Shown piece by piece: positions 1 to 11,569 of a stretch of 64,000 bases of DNA (positions within the stretch are counted from its first letter, which is position 1; the number at the start of each line of letters is the position of its first letter). The stretch spans positions 15,374,001 through 15,438,000 of the forward strand of contig NC_079876.1 in assembly GCF_029227915.1 (NCBI RefSeq), in the 5' to 3' direction. The notes below the pieces were generated by a model that saw only the letters and a list, made by a program, of their open reading frames with translations, did no database searches and was not told where the DNA came from. Source of the DNA: Hydractinia symbiolongicarpus. Taxonomy: Eukaryota; Cnidaria; Hydrozoa; Anthoathecata; Hydractiniidae. A program made the translations under genes and the position numbers.

Positions 1-3000
1 GTTATTGGCAAATTATCAGTTACGTCATTATCGTTTTCAGCTTGGTCATTTGCGCCAAAAAGGTCATAGTCCAATGTCACATAAGGATGAGATCGATACA
101 TCGGCGTTATGCAGTTAAAGTGTAGAAGTCCAGTTTTCAAAACAGCGAAGAAGTGCTTGCAAAGAGTCCGATGTCTTTTGAAGTGGCGACATGTACAACT
201 ACAGATCTTTTCATCGGATCCAAAGTTCACGTAGTAGTAAACATTTTCTCCTTTAACATTGAATGTATGACCGAGACCTACTCCAACTGAATCAACCATA
301 GTTGTTGTTACTTTGTCACGCTTGTCAAGAATATCACGAACAAACCATCTTGGACGATCGTGTAAAAATGGTGGAATACTTGATTGATACTTTTTATACC
401 CAGAGGTGTATTTGACATTCATCTCGACGTATTTATCGTAAAGTTTGGGTAGAAAGCTCTCCACAATTATCTTCAACAGCTCGCTCAATGTACAAGAACG
501 ATCTCCTTCAAGTTCGTCATACTTGATGTCTTCATTCAACCTCTCAGTACCATTATTTGTATTACACAACATAAGGTCATCTGGGCGAAATGCGAGTGCC
601 CACCTTTTGATTTCTGGTAACCAGGTCCCTTGAGAAAATCAACAATAACTCATAAACAACGCACTCCTATATATTACGAAAAAACAATTGGTATTAGAAA
701 ACATACCTTCGAACCATTTCTTCAATTTTCCGCTATACAATTCCCATTTTTTCAAATCTTCGACAGCGTCGTTCATTTCTTGCATAGAAATTGAATTCGC
801 AATACGTCTTATCCTCGCTTTCACATCCCCAGCTATGTTCGACACACCATTGTCAGATTTGTTCGTCCACCTAGAATGTCAATAGGTATAATAAAGTGTG
901 TAGCACAAAAATCAAAGATCACTCAAGTGGAGGATAACTGATGTCCCATGGGTTCACGTACAGATATAGATACAGTGATCGTATGCACAAACGTTATAAA
1001 ATAAAATAAGAAAAAAAACCTTGTCCACGCCTGTTCTCGATGGAAGTCACATAAGAAAACTTCTATATCTGGAAAAACATCTTGCAAACTCAAGATTTCT
1101 GAAGTGTCGTAATCAACCATCGCGTATTTGGGTTTTACAGCTGGATTCCACTCTACGATGGAAATAAATAAATAAATAATAAAATAATAACTAAATAAAT
1201 AAGTTGCTCTGCATCGTTATAATTATTGGCCCACCTTTGATAATTGATAATGATTTAGTAACCATCATTTTCGACTTATCTTGTGGGATCAAAACAGCAG
1301 CAACCTATAGAGAAAGAGAATTGACGACCTATATATCACTTGATAGTAACTAAAACTAAAATTTTTGAGTAGATAACTAACCATGTAGTTTACGTTGGTT
1401 TTCACCACCAGAAAGTACAGTGGCAGGGCGTATTTAGTTGTCCTGTAGGTCGCATCCAACAATATCAGCTGTGAAGCGTATCTTCTGTAGAGGCGTTGCA
1501 TTACTTTTGATTGATAAACGAAGAGAAATTTACCATCGGTAGATGTGGTGTCATAAATTTTTTGCTCTTCCTCGCCCACTTCTTCATCGTCAATATCGAG
1601 ATCGTTATCGTTTTTATCATTGATTTCATCGTCTTTGAATTCAGTAGTAACTTCAACTTGTTTGTTTTGCAATCTTGAAAAAAGTTGCAAGATGAAATTA
1701 ATTAAATACGGAGATAAAAAAAAAAAAAAACATTTCGTAAAAGCATTCGTATAGTCTCACCGTGCACTGAAATAGATATCCGCCCAGTCTGACCATTCGT
1801 TTTTCAAAGACTCAACTTTCTCCTGGTCAATCTTTGAATATCGTGTTTCGATTTTGACTGAAGTAATCAAATTTTTGATTTTCTTTCTACTTGGCGTGAA
1901 TCTGCGCCTACTTTTTTCTGGATTTGATCTACCAGAAAAAATAGTGTTTTTCACAAACTCAGCTGCTGCCAACTTCAGCTCTCTTGTTTTTCGACAACCA
2001 CCTCTAATTAATTGTTTCATATAATTAGCAACTCGTTGGTCCAATGGTTCGATTAATCCAGCAGCCTCTCCCATATTATGGTTGCTATGCGTCTCTAGAT
2101 AAAAAAAAATAAATAAAATAAAATAATAATAATAAAAAATAATAATAAAACAAACAAATAAAAAATAACGTAAAAATCCAGTATGCGCTAGCGCTCGTTC
2201 CAAAATTTGCTGTCGTACATGTTGCAGATAGAACAAAGTCGAGTAAGAAGAACATATAGGTTGGTATATGAAGAAATATAAAAATCGTACCAGTTGGAAA
2301 TGTCGTTATATACTGCAATCGACTCTCTATTGTTAATTGATCATCTTTCATGTGATACTTCACCAATGCGCCTTTCAATTTTTTTGAAGCAACAGTTCTG
2401 TTCCATTTAGAATCTTTTTCGATTTTATACCCAGGAAACAGTAGGAGTTTCTTCACGCTGAATACAACAGGACAATCCAACTTCTTGGTGTGTTGTGCCA
2501 GTTTTCTCGTTCTAACACATTCGGGGTGGTCACCACGAAGTTTTTCTTCTCGATCTTGTTTGTATTTCTTTTTTACAGAGATACCTCTGTCTTTCCCTTG
2601 GTGGCATTGTTATTTCTTTGTACCGAGCCATATATATGGTATGCCATTAAAATGAATGGGAAGACTGTCTTCTTTATGTGTTAATTGCCAACAAATTTGA
2701 GGTGATGAAGAGGCTTCTAAAACCTCTTGTAAACATTCTGTAACAAAACGATCAAATCTACATTTTGTGTGATGTGTGATCAGTTGATCTTTTGTTATTG
2801 CATTGATTGCTGAATATGAGTTCAAATGAAATATATTGATAATATTAATGAAGACTTACGATCTTTGTTGAAATCTTTGGTTTCTGACAAAACTGTGTAA
2901 TGAGTTTTCGTCTTCACTTCGTATGAATCCAAAGCCTCGTGAAATTCACTATACGAGGGATAACGATGTAACGAACTACTAGATTCACCGGATTCACCTT

Positions 3001-3295
3001 GAGAAAAAATATCAAAAATGTAGTAATCCATTTCGTGGATAAATATTTCTACATGAAAAAAAAATTCAGTCAAAATAAATGAAAAACTCACCCATAATTT
3101 AGCAACAACACCACAAAGTACTCCGTTTTTACCACCAAAATACGTATAAAAAATACAGTTGTGAAAAAAAACTTTCAATTTTAATATTTTCTTCGTGTTT
3201 ATGAAAACACGTGCAACGCACACCTTCTTCTCATTATATAATAATTTTATGAAGTACTTTTCCCGCGGAATCTGATATTCACGGCGAGACGACAT
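1..3295 (-). pseudogene. MULE (Mutator-like) transposase gene with SWIM zinc finger, nine exons, one in-frame stop
   Basis: Reading the minus strand, nine exons join in phase: 3295-3133, 2997-2860, 2809-2291, 2094-1761, 1673-1382, 1304-1235, 1152-1020, 870-707 and 628 to the window edge (about 813 codons seen; the first donor could instead be at 3092). Family signatures are LLDATYRTTKY (exon 5), VDYDTSEILSLQDVFP and CDFHREQAWTR (exon 7), and NNGTERLNEDIKY (exon 9), which fit the MULE DDE core. They are followed by a SWIM finger, CSC-x12-CKH (about 210-140). Known role: DNA cut-and-paste transposase, or a domesticated DNA-binding descendant. The odd feature is a TAA at 2610-2612 inside exon 3; the frame runs on undisturbed on both sides, so this looks like a single recent nonsense change. 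The 3' end lies outside the window. Family assignment is firm; inactivity is inferred from the one stop. Confidence 0.82.
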
Positions 3296-3371
3296 CGCTA
3301 ACGTCACACGACGTCGAAAAAAAAATATATTTCAGGCCGCCAACTTTCACCGATACAAACTAGCCACCACC

Positions 3372-4290
3372 ATTTTTTTAACTTTGTTGCCACAGTATAT
3401 TAATTGTTTTTGGCTATGAAAGTCATTAATAATAGTGAGTGAAAGTCGTTAATTTGTTAGCGCTACTGAAATACTACGTAATAGGGTGACGTGCAACTAA
3501 AAAGGACTGGAGCTAGTTTGAATTTTTAACGAACAAGAAGATCGAAGCGGCCATCAAGGCCGCAAGAAAAACAAATATTTAAAAAACGATATCTGGGGTT
3601 TCATTAACTTTTAACAAAAAGTGAATATGTCATTGGGAATAACTTATGAAAATCTTTCAGGTAAGTCCAACTTGTAAAAGTATCTCAAGATCCCTTTAAG
3701 TAAGATATTTTTTAAGACAGACCAAGTTTTAAAATATTAAAAAAACATGCACCAAAACATTTTTTAGTTTTTGCTCGGTTTATTTTAATCTTTCGCATAG
3801 TTTACATATCATTAAATTTCATTACTTTGCGCTAATACCTATCAGGATTTTATTTTCAATAGGTTTTAACAATGAAACTCGCAAAATATTTGCAGTATTG
3901 TTTTATCGCAAAGCTTTTGTTAAATTACTTGAACATATAGCTGTTGCAAAGATTATTAAAGTGATTACGATAAACAAAAAGATAAAAAGGCTTTTAACTT
4001 GTAGGAAAAGGGATGTATAGCGCATACGTGGAAGCCTACGTTTGGACTGTACTGTATTTTGTTCATAGTAATTTGTTGCGATGAGTTGCGAGTTTCAAGT
4101 TCTAAGAATAATCCTAATAAATTTCCCCGTTAAAAGGATTTCATGACAATTTTTAAAGGGTAGCTTCGAGAAATTGCTAAAGGCTTTCTAGGTATTTGAC
4201 CTAAAAATTTCACATGGAGATAAATATAAAAAGTCAGTAAGTAAAATAGCCAGAAACAGCTATCAATTTTTAGGTTTTGTAAAATGACCT
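3372..4290. repeat. 919-bp dispersed repeat, copy A
   Basis: This block matches 8819-9737 colinearly (constant offset 5447) with only about two substitutions noticed. It contains no convincing coding sequence. Its first 300 bp also match, in reverse complement and with clear divergence, 5921-6195. Copy A could therefore be the left part of a 2.8-kb foldback element. Family unknown. Confidence 0.85.
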
Positions 4291-5920
4291 GAATTTAATT
4301 ATTTATCATCATAGTGTTGTGTGAGTGTTCAAACCGCTTCAGTTCTTGTTGTTTTTACATGAGACATTAGAAATTCGATTGACAATATTTTATGTTAAAA
4401 CTTGGACATCATGTGTATGTGTACAAATTAAAACAACATTTTACGACGTTTCGGGTGTCATACACCCATTTTCAAGTAAAATAAAAATTATACAACAGGT
4501 CTATATAAACAAGAACGTTGCCATAGATACAAGATATATAAACATAATCAATACAATATTTAAATATAAAGTATGTGTACAATACGAATGTGTGATCAAA
4601 CCGGACGGTTTTCTTGTTCTAATTAATTTTACTTTTAAAAAAATTCAACTTTATTATACTTTCATTTTATTTCTACTTTCAATTTAGTTTACTTTTAATT
4701 TACTATTTCACTTTGCATAAAAAACTTTATTTTGTTTTTGTTTTATTTTATAGTAATTTTATAATATTTTATAATGAAGATACAAAACCATTTGCAACAT
4801 TGGGTAAAAACTTTAAAGAAAATAATATATATAGAATAAAAGAATAGAATCTAAGTCTGCAGAATGAATTTCCAAAATGCACTTTAAATGATGCAATAAA
4901 AACGTTTAAGTTCCAAAATGATATGAAATCAATGTAAAACCATGGTTAAAAGAAAAGATAAGGTCTAAATACATACTTGAAAATCTACAACAAGTAACCA
5001 GTAACCATTGTAGCTATAAACAAGCATCACGTGCGATAAGACGGAAAGCAAGAGAAGCACTTTTTGCGCAAAAATAAATAACGGTGCCCCATCATTTTGT
5101 TCCTGAAGCTACATTTCAAACACCAGCCCCCTAAGATAAATAACTTGTACAGGAATATGAAATAGGTTTATCTTAAGCTAAACTTGACTATACTATAATA
5201 AATACAATATTATGAGCACTAGACCTTAAGACATTATTTTAAAAATCAATGTCCACCCAATTTTTTTAAATAAAGATTTTACTGCCTCGGCTAGTTTTTC
5301 ATGTAATCTGGTACATAAACTGGCTCCGCGTAAAAGATTCAACAATGTGTTAAATTTTTTTCCGGAGGCGAAAAAAGGCTTAGCCAAACACACTCTTGCT
5401 GCATAACTTTTAAAAAAAAGGTTTTGAGCATGCAAGTATTTTTATTTTGACAGCTAGTTATTTTGCTAATTCAAATGGAGGTGAATTTTTAAAAAAAAAT
5501 TTCACAACAAAAAATTGTTAATTACCTGCATGCGCAATGCAAAAAGTTACACACAACATATGCTAGTCATAACACCCTCTTCCTTTGCAGAGACAGCAAA
5601 GTGTTGCACGCCTAGCTTCTTCATTGACTAGACTGCCAAAACAAACTATATTTATAACACGTTTTTAAGTTGTGATAGAAGAGGTTGAAGAACATGGGAG
5701 TAAATGGAAAATTTTACCAGCTAAAATAACTTATATGCACAAAGACATGTTTTTTAAAGTTATACTGCCATAGTTATGCCAAAGTTTTGTTAAGAAAAAA
5801 AGATGGCAATATAATGTTCAAAAGGATAATATTTTTTTACAAAAAAGGATATTTTTTGAAAAGTCTTTTAAACAAAAACATGCGCATGAAACTTTTGTTG
5901 ACAAAAATAGAATAAAATTG
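4291..5920. other. Interior of possible foldback element, non-coding
   Basis: AT-rich sequence between the two inverted arms of the 3372-6195 element. Short open frames (4325-4687 and 5226-5435 minus) show no family resemblance or splice context, so I see no gene here. Confidence 0.4.
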
Positions 5921-6195
5921 TAAAGGGATCCCGAGGTACTTTTACAAGTTGGACTCATCTGAAAGATTTGTATGAGAAATAATAAATGATATATTTACTT
6001 TTTGTTAAAACTTCATGTAACTTCAGATATAGCTTTTTAAGTATTTATTTTTCTTGTCGCTCGCCCGCCATCTTGGTTATCTTCGACCTTCTTCTTCGTT
6101 AGAAAATTTTATTCTAGCTCCAGTCTTTTTTAGAGGCACGTGACCCTGTTACGTATCCTTTCAGTAGCGCTATAATTATTACTGACTGCATAGCC
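5921..6195 (-). repeat. Diverged inverted arm of the 3372-4290 repeat
   Basis: The reverse complement aligns with 3408-3703 through shared blocks such as AGCGCTACTGAAA, GACTGGAGCTAG, TTTTAACAAAAAGT and AGTCCAACTTGTAAAAGTA. Similarity is roughly four in five bases by eye, far lower than between copies A and B, so this arm is older or belongs to a related family member. Confidence 0.7.
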
Positions 6196-6320
6196 AGAAC
6201 CTATACCTTCGCGCCGCAAAGTGAAACGAAAGCTCTCTACGAACAATTATTTTTTTTAAAAAAAATAGAAATTATTCTGCATATGTTCTCATATAGCTGA
6301 GCAATCAAACAAAAAATAAA

Positions 6321-6412
6321 GTGTGCATGATTTTTATTTCAAAGGACTTTTTATTTGAGACGCAAGTTGTGCATGATTTTTATTTCAAAGGATTTTTATT
6401 TGAGACGCAGGT
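6321..6412. repeat. 46-bp tandem duplication
   Basis: GTGCATGATTTTTATTTCAA and the following 26 bases occur twice back to back (6321-6366, 6367-6412) with few changes. The short open frame across it is a by-product. Confidence 0.75.
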
Positions 6413-6677
6413 TGTGAAAGTTACTGATCATTCAACATGTCACACATTTGTGCAGTCCTGGTCTTTTGAGGTGCGTGATCACGCCCCCGCACCTCCGCAC
6501 GCTACTGCAACAATGGAGCAGCGTTTTCAATCACACACCAAAAACACTTTAGTCACTTCAATAATGCGCACCTGAAATGTCTTTTGTATAAAGTAATTAT
6601 TTACTATACTAATAATCAAAGAAAAAAATGACTTAAAGTTTGGGATTTGAATGAAAAACATGCACGTTTAAAAATGA

Positions 6678-7600
6678 ACAAGAAGCCCTGGGGGCTCTAA
6701 GAATTTCCGCTCGCTACCAAAATATTTGATGAAAACCTGCTAATTCGTTGTGTTATTGTGCCAAACATTCGAGGAGGTTTGGTGCAAGAACCTCTGAAGA
6801 TAAAGCACACAAGTGATATTATATCTTACAACAAACGCAAACAAAACGAAACGTGTCATAATAAACTCGCATTTTAAAAGAAATTGCTAACAAAAAATAC
6901 AGCCTAACATTCATGGTAAGTCTTGCGATTGAAACGTTTATGGTCTTAAACGGCATTTAGTTGACAAAAAATCAAAATTTTGCTGTGACCATCATTTTCA
7001 GCATACTTTTTTTATTAACTGTGCCAATTTTTGTCGAAAATAAAGCAGTTTTAATTTTTGGTTAAATTTTGGCCTAAAATGACATTTAGGTGACAAAACT
7101 CAAACTTTTGTACCATCATCATTTTCAGCATACTTTATTTGTTAACTGTGCCAGATTTAGCCGAAAATAAAATGGTTTTAATTTTGGCCTAAAATGGCAT
7201 TTAGGTGACAAAAATCAAAATTTCGATGTCACCATTATGTTCACCATACTTTTTTGTTAACTTTGCAATTTTTGTTGAAAAATAAAGTAGTTTTAATTTT
7301 TGGACCAATTTTGTCCTATAATGACATTTAAGGTGGCAAAAAATCAAAATTATTATGTCACCATTATGTTCAGCATACTTTTTTTGTTAACTGTGCCAAA
7401 TTTTGTTGAAAACAAATACTAATTTTGTCCTGAAACATCATTTACATGAGTTCCCAGTAGTTGGGGAGCTTGGGTGCGAAGTTTACATCTGTGACGGAGG
7501 AACGTGTAATCCCAGGGTCGATTTTTTCTCAAAAAGTGCTCCAAAAGAAAAAAACGACGGTTTTAAAGAATTTCCTACGCCTTCGGGCGCGGAAATTCAA
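6678..7600. repeat. Minisatellite-bearing MITE, copy 1
   Basis: It starts with AACAAGAAGCCCTGGG...GAATTTCCGCTCGC and ends with TTCGGGCGCGGAAATTC. The GAATTTCCGC near the start is repeated inverted at the end, giving a short terminal inverted repeat. The interior holds four units of a 116-129-bp minisatellite (CAGCATACTTTTTT...GTGCCAA...AAAATGACATTTAGG). The same element, with six units, lies at 44159-45274. It is non-autonomous; no transposase frame was found. Confidence 0.75.
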
Positions 7601-8818
7601 TTATTTTTAGAAATTGAATACGTTGCATTGCATAATAACACCTGTTACTGGATTTTTTGTTTCAAGATGAATTCATTAGGTTAGAGCATCATTAGGTTGT
7701 ATATCGCAGAAGTCTCCAGTGGCATGCTTCGAAAATTCTTGTCACTGGCACAGCTTAACATGAAGTAAAACTGTACAGGAGACTCAATTTGTTAGAGTCT
7801 TCGCAGAACATCTCTTCTCACAAAATTGAGGGCAGGGCTGACTTATTGCCTGTTGTGTCGTGTGGGAGACAGAACTTCTCGACTTCTTTTTAATACAATA
7901 TACATTTTTTTTGATTATTATTACTAAATATATTTGATTTCACTTTCCCCTTTTTTCTTTGGTATTACATCACGAGAACATTCGTCTGAAAGATGTATTA
8001 AGGTACAGGACACCTAACCTCTCCCATGTTCTGGTTATATTTAACTTGCATGGGTGCGCACTCTTCTCGCAGTATTCTCTGTGACGATGAAGGTCGGACT
8101 GACTTGTGGCATGGTTCCAAATGGTCTTCCGTCTTTTGTTCGAGTCTCAGTGTAATGCACCAGCCGAGTGTTAGCATGAAGGAATGGGACCAACATGCTT
8201 TATGTTGTATGTTTTTAAAGGTCTAATCATGGAGGTACAGAGCAGCGTTGATGTTAGACAGGATACCTGTCTCTCTTTTCTGCTTTCGCGCTTCGATGTC
8301 TGTCCTGCTTTTGTAACCCTGCTTATTTTAGCGCACTATCGCAAAAGGGAAAAATGATGAGTTTAATTTAGTAGAGTCCTTGATGTTCGCGCTACATATT
8401 GGAAGAATATCATAAAAACAAACTTTAATTAGACAGTAAATTCTGCCTCTCTCTGTATCGTTGGATAAATTAAAGTAGTATTCTTTTCTATTGATTTTTT
8501 AATATTTTTTAATAAAAAATATATCCATCTACTGAGTAACTTAGGCAACCTCGTCCCCAAGGATTGTTGAGAACAAGGTTGGCGAAACTCACTTGAGCAT
8601 CATACCCCGCCTAGGTCGACAGGTTATAGATCAGTAATTGTTACAAATAAATTCAAATAAGTTTTAAATTTGAAATTAAAGAGATCATGCACACACCTGC
8701 TGCTAATATCTTATTTTTTTGTTTTATTGCTTAGACGGCTAGAATATCATGTTGAATTATTTTTTTTAAAAAAAAAAACAAATCATTCGTACAGAGATCG
8801 ATGTGGAAAGTACATTGG
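7601..8818. other. No gene recognised; TE-like debris
   Basis: Mixed AT-rich sequence. A GCAACCTCGTCCCC motif at about 8544-8557 recurs at transposon-like borders elsewhere in the window. The frame at 8026-8226 has no recognisable product. Confidence 0.4.
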
Positions 8819-9737
8819 ATTTTTTTAACTTTGTTGCCACAGTATATTAATTGTTTTTGGCTATGAAAGTCATTAATAATAGTGAGTGAAAGTCGTTAAT
8901 TTGTGAGCGCTACTGAAATACTACGTAATAGGGTGACGTGCAACTAAAAAGGACTGGAGCTAGTTTGAATTTTTAACGAACAAGAAGATCGAAGCGGCCA
9001 TCAAGGCCGCAAGAAAAACAAATATTTAAAAAACGATATCTGGGGTTTCATTAACTTTTAACAAAAAGTGAATATGTCATTGGGAATAACTTATGAAAAT
9101 CTTTCAGGTAAGTCCAACTTGTAAAAGTATCTCAAGATCCCTTTAAGTAAGATATTTTTTAAGACAGACCAAGTTTTAAAATATTAAAAAAACATGCACC
9201 AAAACATTTTTTAGTTTTTGCTCAGTTTATTTTAATCTTTCGCATAGTTTACATATCATTAAATTTCATTACTTTGCGCTAATACCTATCAGGATTTTAT
9301 TTTCAATAGGTTTTAACAATGAAACTCGCAAAATATTTGCAGTATTGTTTTATCGCAAAGCTTTTGTTAAATTACTTGAACATATAGCTGTTGCAAAGAT
9401 TATTAAAGTGATTACGATAAACAAAAAGATAAAAAGGCTTTTAACTTGTAGGAAAAGGGATGTATAGCGCATACGTGGAAGCCTACGTTTGGACTGTACT
9501 GTATTTTGTTCATAGTAATTTGTTGCGATGAGTTGCGAGTTTCAAGTTCTAAGAATAATCCTAATAAATTTCCCCGTTAAAAGGATTTCATGACAATTTT
9601 TAAAGGGTAGCTTCGAGAAATTGCTAAAGGCTTTCTAGGTATTTGACCTAAAAATTTCACATGGAGATAAATATAAAAAGTCAGTAAGTAAAATAGCCAG
9701 AAACAGCTATCAATTTTTAGGTTTTGTAAAATGACCT
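8819..9737. repeat. 919-bp dispersed repeat, copy B
   Basis: Near-identical to 3372-4290. Beyond 9737 the two loci diverge at once, and copy B is followed by a perfect small hairpin (TTTTTTGAATGT ... ACATTCAAAAAA) at its edge. Copy B has no inverted arm. Confidence 0.85.
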
Positions 9738-9765
9738 TTTTTGAATGTAGTAGACATTCAAAAAA

Positions 9766-10670
9766 TGTTGTTGTAGTGATGTGTAGTTGACATTGACATG
9801 CAAGATTGTTTATACAGCCCCTGCATCTTGTTACAGTTAATTTACGTTAATTTTAAAGCCTTACTATACAGTGCAGTCTAAATGTAACCTAACGCATACA
9901 CACTAATATCATGTCTTTGGGTGAAGGATGTCAGTTTATCTTAAATTCTTTAAGGGTTTTGCAAGTTTATATTTGCATGTTTTAAAATTAGAGTATTTTG
10001 TAGTAGCAGGTTTCATTGGATAAATGTATTGAAAAATATTTCCTATATGCTATTAATTAAATTCTTTTATTTTTTGAAGATTTTAAAGAATAATAATATC
10101 TATTGCCAAATATCATGACACATCGTGCAAGAATCTATTGTTGTTTCAATTATTTTAAAAAGTAACAGCACAAGTATGATGTCTTATCTTGACATAAATT
10201 TGCAGTTTGAAAGGTTATAAAATTACTAAACAAGGGGTCCTATTAAGGTCTGGGGTGGGAAAAAAGCTCAAAATTAATAAATGAGCGGGGGACGTTATTT
10301 GTCACCTACAATTTTTATTTCATTTCACATGCTGCAAATTTCTGGTTTCAAAATTTTATGTTTAAGAAAAATTATGCTGCAAGGCAACAGGCCTTAATAA
10401 AGTTTTCATGTTTGTCTAAAAATTTTATTGATTTGTTGTTTATTCTCGTCTTTGATATTCCTGTGTGACTAATGTAGACTTACTGGTCTTATGTTGTGAA
10501 AATCTTTGTTGATAAACTTCTAAATGTGCAAAATAAATTACACAGGAGAACTTTTTAGCAAGTTTTAGACAGATTACAAGGTATTAATCCAGATGGTTAT
10601 CTTTAAATGGTAACTACAATTTAAAAGATGTATTTAAGCTTTTTGTAGATACTAGTTGTTCTTAAAAACT
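9766..10670. other. No gene recognised
   Basis: AT-rich sequence without a supported exon, RNA gene or clear repeat. Confidence 0.4.
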
Positions 10671-10803
10671 TTTTGATATGTCTGCAAGAATTATTTATTT
10701 ACAGGATAAAAATAGCTACATTGAGCACTACAGGAAGTACTACGCATCAAACTTTGATCGCTAAAAATAAGAATCAGGTAAAGTTGGTCACACTTGTTAA
10801 TGA

Positions 10804-11556
10804 AAGCAAAGTGATCACTTACTGTCAATGCTACATGATCCTGTTAATCTGCCAATTGATGAAAATCAATTGTATCTAGCATTGTTGCAATTTAAAAAGC
10901 ACTTGAATCATTTAAGAAGAGACCAACTGGAGATTATATTTCCAAAAAGTAAACAGACAATATTCAAATTTTTGGATATCCCAATTTTGTGTGATATTTT
11001 GATTAACTACTGTCCAGGGGTACACGCACCCATTGGTGGGTGGAAAATTAAAGCGCCATTACCGAATGCTTTTAGTGATGGTGCTGATATTATTCGCATT
11101 AGGAATGCAAGGAACAGTGTTATGCATGCAAGAGCACTGAATTTTATGCCATATAATCAATTATGGAACACCATAGAAGGTATTTTAAGAAGACTTTGTT
11201 ACAATATAACTAAAATAGCTGACTTACAATCTGGTTGCTTAAAAGATTTGGAAATGTTCAAGATTGGGATAATGCAAACAGATTATGAAATTCAAAAATG
11301 TCAACCAGAACCAAAGCGAAATCACACAGAACCAGAAAGAGATTAAAGAAAACAAAGATGACATCCAACAAAACAAAGATGCTATCCAACAGAACAAAGA
11401 CGATATTGAACAAAATCAAGATGATGTCAAACACAATAAATATGACATCAAACGATTAGAAGCTGAAGTGGAATCAGTAAAAAGGAGTATTATTACTTTA
11501 CCGTCTTGTGGTCACAAAACATCTCACTTGCAAGAAACTACATTAAGAGGACCAAG
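10804..11556 (+). pseudogene. DZIP3-like HEPN domain gene relic, frameshifted
   Basis: Frame 1 from about 10804 to 11300 encodes a DZIP3-like HEPN domain: LPIDENQLYLALLQFKKHL, GGWKIKAPLPNAFSDGAD, then RNARNSVMHA, which holds the R-x4-H motif expected of HEPN ribonuclease-like folds. At about 11281-11300 the coding sense moves to frame 2. That frame gives a heptad-patterned coiled coil (repeats of QNKDAIQQNKDD) up to a plausible donor, AAG|GTAATC, at 11556. The layout matches the first exon of the intact gene at 37871-38759 (HEPN, then coiled coil). The one-frame slip and the poor N-terminus upstream of 10813 argue for a decayed paralogue; an unusual splice is the alternative. Confidence 0.68.
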
Positions 11557-11569
11557 GTAATCTTTTCTG

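Noticed and set aside
7403-7684. 93-codon plus-strand frame with GELGCEVYICDGGTCNP
   Set aside because: It lies across the right end of the minisatellite MITE; the shared part is not conserved as protein in the other copy.
10813-11346. An intact short HEPN gene ending at 11346
   Set aside because: The last 20 codons of that frame are the out-of-frame reading of the coiled-coil repeats that continue in frame 2.
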